Source of the DNA: Nemertoderma westbladi
Lineage: Eukaryota; Xenacoelomorpha; Nemertodermatida; Nemertodermatidae
Direction: 5' to 3'
Assembly (NCBI GenBank): GCA_032718475.1
Contig: JAUCBJ010005260.1
Span: 1 to 64,000, forward strand
DNA length: 64,000 nucleotides
The notes under the pieces were generated by a model. The model searched no databases, was not told where the DNA came from, and was given only the letters and a program-made list of their open reading frames with translations. The position numbers and the translations under genes are program-made. Below, in pieces: positions 21,145 to 32,215 of the stretch (positions are counted from its first letter, which is position 1; the number at the start of each line of letters is the position of its first letter).

Positions 21145-24100
21145 ATGAGTGACAAACAAGACTATACGAAGAATACACAAACCGACTATGACTCATGTGA
21201 CGCGGATAAGTCAGCAGCGGAAGAACAACAGGGGAAGACTCGCGAGCCTACCGAACCTACACCGTGTGCGTCACCAGTACATCCAACGGGAGTACCGGAT
21301 GCCGTAGTACGAGGCGACGGCAGGACCGAGGACTTTCTAACTGTTCCGCAACCTAGATACAGGGAAACGGAAATGGTAAGTTCAGCAGGAAGCACAGAGA
21401 GCGTGGTTAGAAGCGTCGGAGGTTACATGGCGCATATAACCAGGAGTATTGGAGAAGACCAACGCATATTAGACGGGTTGACCGCTCCGATGTCTCGATT
21501 CGAGTTCTACACCCTCCAGGTTAGAGTACAGAGTAAAGTATATAAGTCCGTAGATAATCTAGTTGGCCTACAAGATCTAGCTAGACAGAGACAGGACATG
21601 GATACTCAACTTAGAATCCTCGAGAAACTAATGATCACTAGAGAGAAACTGATTCAGTTTAAGTCGACGATTAGACAGATACAACAGGAACAAGCGGACC
21701 AGTTGTTAGGTGAGTCAGTTTCGGACGAATTATTACAGCCCGAGGAAGAACAGGAACTGTACCGACTGGATGGACAATTGAAACACCTGACGGACCACTT
21801 ACGCATGTGCGGCGAAGACGTCGGCGATTTAGAAACCGTGCCGGAATACACGAGGGAAACTCCATTCGCACAAATCGAATCGGCACCGGGAATACTAAAT
21901 CAATCGCTGGTAAGTATTCGTAGCGAAATCTGCGAGGGAAGTATGGTCACGTCAGAAGTTGCTCGACAACAGCAACAGTTCTACAGACAGCAACACGAGA
22001 TGGAAGAACAAGCTCAACTTCTAATGATACAAACAGCAGTAGAGGAAGAGAAAATACGTGTTGCGAATGTAGCGAGAATCTCTCATCTGCAGGAACAAGC
22101 CGAACTCGAAGCGGCCGAAATGGAAAGGTTAGAGTTGGACATTGCCCAACAAGCGGCAGCGGCCGAGTTAGCGCAACGAACGGCAACAGCCGAGTTAGAG
22201 CGACAAACGGCAGCGGCAGCCGCAGCGGCAGAGTTAGAGCGACAGACGGCAGCGGCCGAGTTAGAGCGACAAACGGCTGCGGCAGAGTTAGAGCGACAAA
22301 CGGCTGCGGCAGAGTTAGAGCGACAAAGATTAGTTTCGGAAGCCAGAGTCGAGATGAAGACACGGCAAATAAAAGCCCAACAAGCGATACGACAAGCAGA
22401 GTTCGAGGCGCAACAACAACAAACGGAACAACGAGAAAAGGAAGTTAAACTTCGTTTCGAACTTGAGAAAAGGGCGAGAGAATTAGCCGAAACTAAGGAA
22501 AATCTGGATCTTCTAGCCCGCGATCGATCGATGAGATCTCGTGACGGACATGATTTGGACCAGTTAGAGGTAAGACATCGCCAAATTCAGGAACGGAAGA
22601 AGGAAGGAAGCATAGGAGCACCCGGACGGGAACGACAATTAGTAAAGGACGTGTGTCAACGATTCCCACAGGTAACTCATATGTTTGCACCGGTTACGAC
22701 TAAGGAACCTGTTTCGATTGCGGGTAGTAGTGATATTTCTCCTATCCATGGTGCGACGGAACACAGGTTTGTTATTCCGAACGAGTTTATACCGCCAAGA
22801 GCAACGTCGTCGCCCATTCCGAAAGTCAAGGTAAGTAACCCACCGATTACAGATCGTAGTAGTTTATTAGTCAGACCTGCACTACTGACGACAAAACAGG
22901 TGAGTCCACCTTTGACACCTAAACCCGTTACGCACTACGATTACCCAATGACATTTCGGCCTACAAGGCCTTTGGATTCAAACGCGGTCGTCCGACCACC
23001 ATTCAATCAGTTTACGTCGCAATCTACGACTTCGAGGAAGACTTGTGAGCCTACCGAACAATGGAGAACAGTGGATACGCGACCGGTTCAGTTTACGTCG
23101 CAATCTACGACTTCGAGGAAGACTTGTGAGCCTACCGAACAACGAAGAACAGTGGACGATGTTCCGAAACGAGCCGTTAGAATTCGAACGACGCAACGGA
23201 CGCGAGCACGTCGACCACCATATCCAGATGATAGTAGTACTTCGAGCGAATCGGATTACCCGAAACGCGAGGTATTTAGAACAGGGGCGGCCGATGAATA
23301 TAAACGCGAGCGTTCAGACAACTCCTTTGCAGACAATCCTCCACAGAATACACCAACACAGAAGGCGTTACAACCAACGGACGCAATTAGTACACAACAG
23401 TTCGCCGACATTCTGCGACCAGTTGTCAACAAGTTGGCTCAGATTGAGGAGCGTCTGGAGGAAGTTCAAACCGATAGTTCGAGGAACACCGAATTCGAAC
23501 ACAATAGACACCCGAAGGCACCACAAAGACCGGTACCTTCAAACCCCACATCGTATCAGGGAAAAGCGCCTAGAAGGGAGAACATCAACCAGGTTACCAA
23601 CCAAGGACGCGAAACTCTGAACGTTGCAGAGGAGATAGCGAAATTCGCAGCCAGACAGGGATTGCCGGTACAACAACCACCGAAGTTTTCCGGTAGCTCA
23701 AAACACTGGCATACCTTCGTAGACTATATCGAATCCCAGATCGCCGTGTGCGCCTTTACATCACGGGAGAAGTTCAATTACCTGCTCCAAACGTTGTCAG
23801 GAGAACCTAAACGTTTGGCGGAGACTTTCGTTGGTGTACCGGACGCTTTCGAACTAGCGTACGATCGTTTGACTTCGATATACGGAGGTACAGTGAGTAT
23901 GGCCAGGTCAGTAATAGAGGAACTCTGTAAGGGAGGGGCTATCACTAAACCCGTCGACTTACTAAAACTGGCTGACGAGATTAAGAACGCTATCACTACC
24001 TTAAGATCAATTGGACAACTTGATTACGGGAATACCCCTACAGTTCTATTAAAGATAATAGGACGACTCCACCATCGACTTCGTCGGGGGTGGAGGAAGG

Positions 24101-27100
24101 TCGAATACCAGCGAGAGGAGCGAGGAGGATTCCTAAAATTAGAAGATGTGTACCTTTTAATATCCAGGGAGGCGGTAGTAGAAACTCGATCTAACTATAC
24201 CGACCAGCACATCGTGGCAGAAGGAATCACACTGCCATCCTCCAGCCGACAAAAACCCCAGACAACATCCACAAAGACGGCCACTTATGCCACACCGACG
24301 GAATCACGACAATTCTCAGACGGGAATAGAGTATCTGCGCCCATTGGAACGAAACAGACGAGACAGCAACTCAGCGCCGACTTCAACGGCTGCCAATACT
24401 GCGAACATTTAGGTAAGCGGTATATTGGTCACAAGTTACGAGGTTGTCGACAATTTCGCGAGTTGAACTCAGAAGAACGACGGCTGCAGATACGGCCACT
24501 GGACTCTTGTTGGCGGTGTACGCGACACGGACACGTCCGTAAGGATTGCCCAAATACCGACACTTGTCCATCCTGTGGACGCAACCACGACGGTCTGCTC
24601 CACACAGACAGCCACACGCCGACGAAACGCTTCGCCAGGGAACACCCGGAAGCAGCAGCGAGATGTGATGCGGCTTACCGAAAACGAGAATCGAAAACGA
24701 CTCCGACTTTCGTGACCCATATAGAGGATTGCTTTTCAGAACAATCCGGATCGTCGGACGAAGAATCAGAAGACGACGAATATTCAAATGGAGACGAACA
24801 ACCGTCAATCGCGCTTCTAACCACTGACCAACTGAAGGGATTCAGTGTAATCCCGATTAAGATCACTGGCACGAAGGGGAGTAAGAGGATCTACGCGATT
24901 CTAGATTCAGCCTCATCTCACAGTTACGTGGATGAAAAGATAGCTGACGTCGTAACGGATCTAAGACAAGGTAAACACATCAGTTATACAGTAAGTAGTA
25001 TGCACGGCCAGCGTGCAATACCAGTGACACGAGTTAAGTTGGACTTAGACTCTCTTCTTCCAAAATCGCAACACAGCGAGAGGGAGAGGTCTTTGTTGCC
25101 CTTTAGAGATCTAACCTTTGCTGCCACGAAGGACTTTAGTAACCTACTAGGTCCAGTGCCGGAACAATCTCTGGAGGACCGTAAGTATTTCAGACACCTT
25201 GGTGTACCCGAATGTCCTGTCAATTATAGATCGGTAGCAATGCTGATCGGGACGGACCAATTCAACCTACATCAGGTGTGGGAAACCAGACCATCGGCAG
25301 TTGTAGCGGGAAACGCATACGCCTGCAGAACGCCGATAGGGTGGTATACTCGAGCGCCTGTGCGCACACTAGACGTAAGTGACGAGGAAGACGATGTACA
25401 GAGTACATGTAGTTTATTAACTACAAATTCAATTCATTCCTTTTCACACGACGTGAACCATACTACACTACAGTCGACAAAACATGACAGACGTGTAACT
25501 AGTATGATAAGTCACAAGGAGCAGCTAACCCACCAGGTGAGTTTAGAACTTGGGGAGAAGACGAATCAGCTAGAGATTCCATCGACGACAGATGATAGGC
25601 TTGCGAGTCTACCTACCCCAATAACCTCAACAGTGCCCGTCGACATCGACGATGACGCGTTGAAAATTCATCAGTTGGAACAAGCCGCCTTGGACAAAGA
25701 ATTAACGGAGAAGACTATCAGGTGGTTAGAACAAGATACAGCTGAACCTGGTAGCTACGAACCTTGTATGTCGGAACAGGAGAAACAATCTCTGAAGATC
25801 ATGGAAGAGACTATCCGACAGACGGAGGACGGACATTACGAGGTGGGGATGTTATGGCGTAGCCAAAGTCCTAAACTTATAAATAACTACCCACTGGCTT
25901 TGAGACGTCTACACTCAATACGACAACGTCTATTAAAGGACGAGAAAGCCCATCTGCAGTACAACACTCAGATGGAGACGTATTTGACTGAAGGATACGC
26001 TATCCGAATGACTAACCCGGAGCGAGTGACCGACCAGACATACTACCTGCCACATCACTATGTGAGACATCCCGACAAACCAGATAAGGTACGCGTAGTC
26101 AATGACTGTGCGGCTCTGTTTGAGGGAATGTCCCTCAATAGTGAGTTGATGGATGGACCGAACATGAATAATTATCTTATGGGGGTGATTATGCGCTTCC
26201 GTCAGCGTCAAGTAGCCTTTACTTGCGACGTTGAAGCGATGTTTCACCAAGTAAAAGCGTTAGAGCGAGACAGAGACAGTTTGCGGTTTCTCTGGTATCC
26301 GGAAGGGGACTTAAGTCTACCACCAGCGACTTACCAAATGCAAGTTCGCGTTTTCGGTGCCAGAGACAGCCCAAATTGTACGATGTACGCCTTGAAGCAA
26401 GCCGCTAGAGATCAGAAACATCTGTATGACCCAGAGATAATTAGAATTGTAGAACGTGACTTTTACGTTGACGACGGATTACAGAGTTGCGACACAGTAG
26501 AACGTGCTACAACAGTAGCACATCAATTACGGGACTGCTTGGCGGGCGGAGGTTTTAACCTCACCAAATTCGCCTCAAACAGTGCCGAATTAGTTGACTC
26601 ATTCGGAACTACTGAGCGTGGAGGTGGTGACATAGACCTAGAGTTCGAACCACTACCGACGACTAAGGTGTTGGGGCTCTTTTGGGACCCAAACACAGAC
26701 AACTTTCGAGTGAAGGTGAGACTGGACAGTCAAGGAGACACACTGACCAAGAGATCATGCTTGTCAAAGTTGAGCCGATTGTTCGATCCGTTAGGATTCA
26801 TCAGTCCAGTAATACTGCAAGCTCGCATTTATATGCGCAGTATATGGAAGGATGGACTAACGTGGGACGAGCCGATCTCATCAGACCAAGTGGACTTATG
26901 GAAGACCTGGGAGGCGGAATTGTCTTCGCTAGAGGATTATTTCATACCCAGGGTTTACTTTCCATTACAGAGTACATTTCCTGACAACTTGGAACTACAC
27001 TGTTTTTCTGACGCCAGTGACAACGGTTTTGGTGTGGCAGCGTATTTGCGCAGACAAGTAGAATCGGACGAGTTCGATGTTTCGCTCATTACTTCTAAGG

Positions 27101-29856
27101 CTAAGACCATGCCCACTAAGTATATGACGACACCACGAGCCGAGCTACAAGCCGCGACCCTGTCAACCACCATCGTGAACCTCATACAGACAGAACTACA
27201 GTCGAGTTTACAGATATTTTATTGGACTGACGCGACGTTGGTTTTATTTTACATAAACAACGACACACTCGAATTCAAGACATTCGTAGCTAACCGTCGC
27301 GCAGAGATTCTAGACCGTTCGATAAAAGAGGATTGGCGACATTGTCCAGGACCACAAAACCCAGCTGATATTGCGTCGCGAGGAATGATGCCTGAGGAAT
27401 TCTGTAAACCGGAGAACAAAGAGTTTTGGCAACACGGACCCCAGTTCTTGCAGAAATCGACACAAGATTGGCCTCCGTTATACGACAACAAATCCAACAC
27501 CATTCCTAAGGACGCCGAAATCAAGAAACCAAAAAAGGGGAAGACAAAGAAAAAGACGACGGCGGCAAAACTCAAGAAAAAACCGAAGGCGAAATGGAAA
27601 GATATAACTTCAAAGGTCAAGAGAGGAAGACTTGCGAGCCTTTCTACACCAGACATATCGCCAGACGGTCAACCAGACATATCGCCAGACGGTCAACCAG
27701 ACACGTTACTAGACAGTCAACCAGACATTTTGCCAGACATATCACAAAATGTTCCACCAGACGCTAGTAACACACTGACAAACAGTAAAGCCGCAGTTTC
27801 TCTATTGGAGCGGCCTTCTATTGACAAACAACTAGATACGTTACCAGACGTATCGCCAGACACATTACTAGACAGTCGACTAGACACTAGTAATGTATTG
27901 ACTAACGATAAAGCCGCAGTTTCCCTATTGGAGCAGCCTTGTATTGACAAACTACCGATTTTGACACACTTGAGCAACCATAAGCACGGTGAAACCTCAT
28001 GTATTACAGATGTGGGTAGTACCTACGCTAATGTAAATACAGGTGTTACTTTGCGCTCAAGAGACATACCGAACTTACAACCTACGGTGAGACCTGGGAT
28101 TAATGTCGGCAGGAAAATAAGTTTACCGAAACCTGCTGACCCCATAGAGTTCAAACCACCATTAACGATCGACTTACAAAGTACCGACAATCAAGGTAAG
28201 AGGACAAAGGGGGACAAATTACTTGTAGACCCGGACGGATCAACAGTCAACAAGGGAATACCTACCGGCGGACCCGTGGGCCCTTCTAGTAATTTAAAAC
28301 CTTCCAAATTCTCCATTGACTTACCTGATGACGTCACAAATACTTACGTCGACCGAATTGTAAACTTAACAGACTCTTGGTCAAACGCTTGCCGAAAATT
28401 AGCGTGGATTGTACGTTTCGTACAATACGTTAAAGGCAAACGTGACTTTACACGTCGACTTACATTGGCTGAGATTGACAGGTGTGAGATTCAATTAATT
28501 CGCCATTATCAACTGCGATATTTCGCGCGCGAATTCACATCTATAAATCAAGGTCAACCAATCAAGTCGTCACCAATACTGAGTTGGAGTCCGATTATTT
28601 ATAATGGCTTAATTTGTCACAAATCTCGGCTTCAAAACATTGACTTTAACACAAACTTTAGGTACCCAATAATAATACCGCAACATCACGAACTACAACG
28701 TGCAATGATACTGGACGCACATTTACATCTGAAACACGCTGGAAGACACCACTGTCTTTCCTACTTACGTACTAGATTTGTATTAATTAGACCCAGTAAA
28801 GCATTAAGTTCAGTGACACGTACGTGTATTATTTGTAAAAAGGTACATTCTAGAATAGGTACCCAAGAAATGAGTGAACTACCACAAGCACGACTTCAAG
28901 CATTCAGACCACCTTTTACAGAGACTGGAATTGATTGCTTTGGTCCCATACATACGAAACGTGGACGTATACTAGTAAAACGCTGGGGACTGATTTTCAC
29001 ATGTATGTCCAGTAGGGCAGTCCACATTGAACGTGTGATGGATCTTTCCACCAACGCGTTTATACTAGCACTGCGGCGATTTATCGCTAGACGCGGACTA
29101 GTAAAATGCTTGTACTCAGACCAAGGGACAAACTTTGTTGGTGCTCGGAATGAGATTGCTAGAGCCTTTAAGAAATTAGATCATGATCAAATCTCGAACG
29201 AACTGCAACCTCACAAGATTGTTTGGAAGTTTAATCCTCCAGATAGTCCTTGGAGAGGCGGAGTCTGGGAGAGATTGATTAGATCTATCAAGACAGCCAT
29301 GGCAAAGGTCATTCCAGTAAACCACATACTAACAGACGACCAACTGACAACATTGTTTGTTGAAATCGAGGCAATACTAAATACTAGACCAATAGTATTA
29401 GTACCCGATAACAAACAATCTCAGTTTGCTTTGACACCGGCACACCTGCTTATGCAGGCACCGACCACATTGACGCCGATTTCCATTCCAATGGAAAGCG
29501 ATAGTTACGGTAGAAAAGCTTGGAAAATCACGCAACTACTGGCTAACAAATTCTGGGAAATATGGCAAAACCATTATTTGCCCTCTATTTCTGCCAGAAC
29601 AACTTGGTATAATAACACCCGCGCATTAAAGCCGGGAGATCACGTGCTGTTGGCAGAAGTGAATCTAAAAAGACGCTTCTGGATAACAGGTGTAATTTTA
29701 GCCACACATCCATCTATGGATGGAGTGACAAGGACTGTGACGGTACGGACAATTGACGGTCGTACAGTAGACAGACCGACTCAACGTCTCGTACTTCTTG
29801 AAGAGACTCGTAACGAGTCTGGAGACTACAAATCTCCACCTAATACTAGTAAATAA
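21145..29856 (+). CDS. BEL-2 Gag-Pol polyprotein (2903 aa, uninterrupted)
   Basis: A single frame starting MSDKQDYTKN. Parts by residue: acidic N-terminus; coiled coil 280-460 with AAELERQT repeats; an 81-bp coding repeat near 620-680; DUF1759-type Gag 845-1010 (PPKFSGSSKHWHTF); zinc knuckles about 1115-1155 (CWRCTRHGHVRKDC, CPSCGRNHDGLLH); BEL protease near 1250 (AILDSASSHSYVD, Ala in place of Gly); reverse transcriptase 1600-1900 with FTCDVEAMFHQV and catalytic FYVDDGLQS near 1773; RNase H near 1952 (CFSDASDNGFGV); a Lys-rich then SPDGQPD/DTLLDS-repeat linker 2125-2330; integrase H2C2 finger 2515-2568; DDE core (GIDCFGP, YSDQGTNF, WRGGVWERLI); and a DUF5641-type tail to 2890. All catalytic residues looked for are present, so it is probably active. 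Confidence 0.96.
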   Translation: MSDKQDYTKNTQTDYDSCDADKSAAEEQQGKTREPTEPTPCASPVHPTGVPDAVVRGDGRTEDFLTVPQPRYRETEMVSSAGSTESVVRSVGGYMAHITRSIGEDQRILDGLTAPMSRFEFYTLQVRVQSKVYKSVDNLVGLQDLARQRQDMDTQLRILEKLMITREKLIQFKSTIRQIQQEQADQLLGESVSDELLQPEEEQELYRLDGQLKHLTDHLRMCGEDVGDLETVPEYTRETPFAQIESAPGILNQSLVSIRSEICEGSMVTSEVARQQQQFYRQQHEMEEQAQLLMIQTAVEEEKIRVANVARISHLQEQAELEAAEMERLELDIAQQAAAAELAQRTATAELERQTAAAAAAAELERQTAAAELERQTAAAELERQTAAAELERQRLVSEARVEMKTRQIKAQQAIRQAEFEAQQQQTEQREKEVKLRFELEKRARELAETKENLDLLARDRSMRSRDGHDLDQLEVRHRQIQERKKEGSIGAPGRERQLVKDVCQRFPQVTHMFAPVTTKEPVSIAGSSDISPIHGATEHRFVIPNEFIPPRATSSPIPKVKVSNPPITDRSSLLVRPALLTTKQVSPPLTPKPVTHYDYPMTFRPTRPLDSNAVVRPPFNQFTSQSTTSRKTCEPTEQWRTVDTRPVQFTSQSTTSRKTCEPTEQRRTVDDVPKRAVRIRTTQRTRARRPPYPDDSSTSSESDYPKREVFRTGAADEYKRERSDNSFADNPPQNTPTQKALQPTDAISTQQFADILRPVVNKLAQIEERLEEVQTDSSRNTEFEHNRHPKAPQRPVPSNPTSYQGKAPRRENINQVTNQGRETLNVAEEIAKFAARQGLPVQQPPKFSGSSKHWHTFVDYIESQIAVCAFTSREKFNYLLQTLSGEPKRLAETFVGVPDAFELAYDRLTSIYGGTVSMARSVIEELCKGGAITKPVDLLKLADEIKNAITTLRSIGQLDYGNTPTVLLKIIGRLHHRLRRGWRKVEYQREERGGFLKLEDVYLLISREAVVETRSNYTDQHIVAEGITLPSSSRQKPQTTSTKTATYATPTESRQFSDGNRVSAPIGTKQTRQQLSADFNGCQYCEHLGKRYIGHKLRGCRQFRELNSEERRLQIRPLDSCWRCTRHGHVRKDCPNTDTCPSCGRNHDGLLHTDSHTPTKRFAREHPEAAARCDAAYRKRESKTTPTFVTHIEDCFSEQSGSSDEESEDDEYSNGDEQPSIALLTTDQLKGFSVIPIKITGTKGSKRIYAILDSASSHSYVDEKIADVVTDLRQGKHISYTVSSMHGQRAIPVTRVKLDLDSLLPKSQHSERERSLLPFRDLTFAATKDFSNLLGPVPEQSLEDRKYFRHLGVPECPVNYRSVAMLIGTDQFNLHQVWETRPSAVVAGNAYACRTPIGWYTRAPVRTLDVSDEEDDVQSTCSLLTTNSIHSFSHDVNHTTLQSTKHDRRVTSMISHKEQLTHQVSLELGEKTNQLEIPSTTDDRLASLPTPITSTVPVDIDDDALKIHQLEQAALDKELTEKTIRWLEQDTAEPGSYEPCMSEQEKQSLKIMEETIRQTEDGHYEVGMLWRSQSPKLINNYPLALRRLHSIRQRLLKDEKAHLQYNTQMETYLTEGYAIRMTNPERVTDQTYYLPHHYVRHPDKPDKVRVVNDCAALFEGMSLNSELMDGPNMNNYLMGVIMRFRQRQVAFTCDVEAMFHQVKALERDRDSLRFLWYPEGDLSLPPATYQMQVRVFGARDSPNCTMYALKQAARDQKHLYDPEIIRIVERDFYVDDGLQSCDTVERATTVAHQLRDCLAGGGFNLTKFASNSAELVDSFGTTERGGGDIDLEFEPLPTTKVLGLFWDPNTDNFRVKVRLDSQGDTLTKRSCLSKLSRLFDPLGFISPVILQARIYMRSIWKDGLTWDEPISSDQVDLWKTWEAELSSLEDYFIPRVYFPLQSTFPDNLELHCFSDASDNGFGVAAYLRRQVESDEFDVSLITSKAKTMPTKYMTTPRAELQAATLSTTIVNLIQTELQSSLQIFYWTDATLVLFYINNDTLEFKTFVANRRAEILDRSIKEDWRHCPGPQNPADIASRGMMPEEFCKPENKEFWQHGPQFLQKSTQDWPPLYDNKSNTIPKDAEIKKPKKGKTKKKTTAAKLKKKPKAKWKDITSKVKRGRLASLSTPDISPDGQPDISPDGQPDTLLDSQPDILPDISQNVPPDASNTLTNSKAAVSLLERPSIDKQLDTLPDVSPDTLLDSRLDTSNVLTNDKAAVSLLEQPCIDKLPILTHLSNHKHGETSCITDVGSTYANVNTGVTLRSRDIPNLQPTVRPGINVGRKISLPKPADPIEFKPPLTIDLQSTDNQGKRTKGDKLLVDPDGSTVNKGIPTGGPVGPSSNLKPSKFSIDLPDDVTNTYVDRIVNLTDSWSNACRKLAWIVRFVQYVKGKRDFTRRLTLAEIDRCEIQLIRHYQLRYFAREFTSINQGQPIKSSPILSWSPIIYNGLICHKSRLQNIDFNTNFRYPIIIPQHHELQRAMILDAHLHLKHAGRHHCLSYLRTRFVLIRPSKALSSVTRTCIICKKVHSRIGTQEMSELPQARLQAFRPPFTETGIDCFGPIHTKRGRILVKRWGLIFTCMSSRAVHIERVMDLSTNAFILALRRFIARRGLVKCLYSDQGTNFVGARNEIARAFKKLDHDQISNELQPHKIVWKFNPPDSPWRGGVWERLIRSIKTAMAKVIPVNHILTDDQLTTLFVEIEAILNTRPIVLVPDNKQSQFALTPAHLLMQAPTTLTPISIPMESDSYGRKAWKITQLLANKFWEIWQNHYLPSISARTTWYNNTRALKPGDHVLLAEVNLKRRFWITGVILATHPSMDGVTRTVTVRTIDGRTVDRPTQRLVLLEETRNESGDYKSPPNTSK

Positions 29857-30512
29857 TTAGGAGTTTACAAATAGATTCCACGTACCTGTACACCGTAGTA
29901 AGGACAGCGGTAGAATTCCATTGTCTTTATATGTGAACATTGAGGGTAGTACCCTTATGTGTCACATAGGAGCGGGATTTGTAGGTATAAGAAATGGAAT
30001 TCTACTTGGAACTCACAATATTGAGACATTTTCGAAATTTTAGACAATCCATTTGGATTTGAAAAATTTTTAAAATTTTCTCCAGTGAATAGATTCCAGG
30101 GTACAGTCGGGTGGAACTTAAAATTAGAGAAACAAGAGAGGAAGACTTGCGAGCCTTTCTTAAAATTTTAATTAAATTTTACACGGTCTTGTTTCAATAA
30201 GTTACGTCAAAATAGACTCCCCTATATTTATTACTAATTCTTGACTGCTTATTTTCTGATAATAGTTTGGGATCAAAAAGTGAGTATTTTAGACTCACGG
30301 CCAGTTTAGCCCAAATTCGTTTTTATTTCGGCAAAAATTTTAGATAAGAAGCAGCGTGTCATTAAAGAAACCCTAGATCTTAGGCTATGGGTAGGAGGTT
30401 AGAGCGTTGTCGAGCCCAAAGGGCAGACGAAACTCTCACGTCTCCTCACAACTAACTACAAACTCTGTTGTATTCCCTCTAGTAGTAATGATTATGTAAC
30501 TACACCCTAATT
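29857..30512 (+). other. BEL-2 gap between gag-pol and the 3' gene
   Basis: No gene. It contains an exact 28-base copy (about 30134-30161) of the segment at 27619-27646 inside pol. Confidence 0.55.
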
Positions 30513-32215
30513 ATGGAGAAAGGGATACAAGGAGAGCCGAGATGGGGATATGATATCCAAGAGGAGGCAGCAGCGCCATTCGAAAGATTTGGAGCCAAGG
30601 ATTACACTATATTTGGTATAAAGGAATTATCAGAAAGTACAGCGAAGCTCGCAAAGACAGCAATGCCTTTACTCGAGCAGGATTTAGCATATTTCGAGAC
30701 GTGTATCTTCGCTGTGCGGGATCTCTTATCGAAAGACCATCTATGTTTACATTGTTACCCTATGAAGGAGAACGTATCGTGGAGATTATGGATGAATCAC
30801 GGCAGACGCGCGCGCCTATCGGTCACCTTGGTGATGAATTCGAAGTAACTACTACGATCGCCGACGATCCTTTAGAGGAACTTCTTGAGATAGAAAGGAA
30901 CCTCCCGAAGAAATCTCAGACGGAGATTCGACAACTTGAAGCAACAGATGCTATAGTTTGTATACAACCTTCAGAAACCTACCAACCCATAGACCCAGAT
31001 GATTACGATTATAGTATGGGAGGAAGCGCTCGACCGATTGGAGATCTTATATACGAACGAGTGTGGTACCCTGCCAATACGATGTGTAATAAATGTGGCG
31101 TCGCTGGACATCATATGGCAAAGTGCAGTGGAAAGCACATTACTACGACTCAGCTAATCTGTGGATGGTGTGGGGATCAAGGGTCTCATACCTTTTATAC
31201 TTGCTGGAGATTTATGGCTCAATGTACTTACTGCAATATAAAGGGACATCGAGCATCTGAATGCCAACTAAGGGACATACCTTATGAACACGAATCTGTA
31301 AAACTCGTGAGGAAGTTATTTGATGAGTGGGAAGATTTAGCCGACGAACATGTATCGGCACAAAGAAGACGGTTTCCGATGAGAGCGCATCTCGGATTTT
31401 GGGCGGTAAATCCTCAAACGATGATGTCGGAAGGATACATCTCCGCTATGCCTCAGTACGACGAACTTATCGAGGTTGTCGATATTTTGCCCCACGACAG
31501 CGGATTCCGAGTGGTGCGCGAGTATCTGTTACAGATTCACCCGGATAACAAAAACATGTGGAATTTTCAGAAAGTCGTAAATCGTATCACGTATGGTGAA
31601 TTTGATCGTTTCCGAACCGAAAAGCGGAATAAAGGAGCTTGGTTAACCGTCGCATGGGCGTACCGAGCCGCGTTTTACCATAAACGTATACGAGCGAGCG
31701 TATTCGAGGAAGAAGAGGTCCTAGAGGCGACGAATATATCAGCCACTCCGGTTGCGCCGTCTGCACGTCACCCTCGGGAGGACGGGCAGGGTAGGATCAT
31801 ACGGGTCCAGAAGGTGGGCCAACAATTGAAGAAAATTATTAATGTAGAAGAACGCAAGGGAGTTGAGCCGACTATTCGAGTTACTCGGGATACGGTATCA
31901 CTTCCAAGAGAACCGGTAGGAGGATCGGGACATACACCAGCTGATCAACAGGGGGCGCAAGCTACTCTTGGGTCTGCGTCGTCCGCTTCTCACGCGTTCC
32001 CAGACGTTCTACCAACTGTAGCGACGACTGATCGGTCACGAGGAATTGGTCGAGGTTTTGGGATGCCAAATAGACGAATTTGCGAGGAAATAGTTGCACC
32101 GTCTCTCAACGTCCCAAGTAAACCAGTGACTCGCCCCATTAGTCCCATATCGCGAGCAAAGTCACCTGTGCGCAGTTTTCGAGGACGCGGCAGGGCTCGA
32201 TCTACTAAGCGATAA
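30513..32215 (+). pseudogene. BEL-2 3' zinc-knuckle protein (shorter, one frameshift)
   Basis: Two overlapping frames: 30513-30848 and 30701-32215 (504 aa). Comparison with the BEL-1 gene at 39860 shows that the first frame matches up to about 30665 and the second from there (AGFSIFRDV against AGFAVFQDV), so a single small shift separates them. The second frame has three zinc knuckles: CNKCGVAGHHMAKC, CGWCGDQGSHTFYTC and CTYCNIKGHRASEC. Next comes a conserved block (WEDLADEH..RRRFPMRAHLGFWAVNP) and a basic Arg/Ser tail ending RSTKR. No signal peptide, membrane span or fusion peptide is seen, so it is not an envelope. RNA or DNA binding is likely from the knuckles. The part matching the first 340 residues of the 39860 ORF, and all of the 37496 ORF, is missing. 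Confidence 0.75.
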
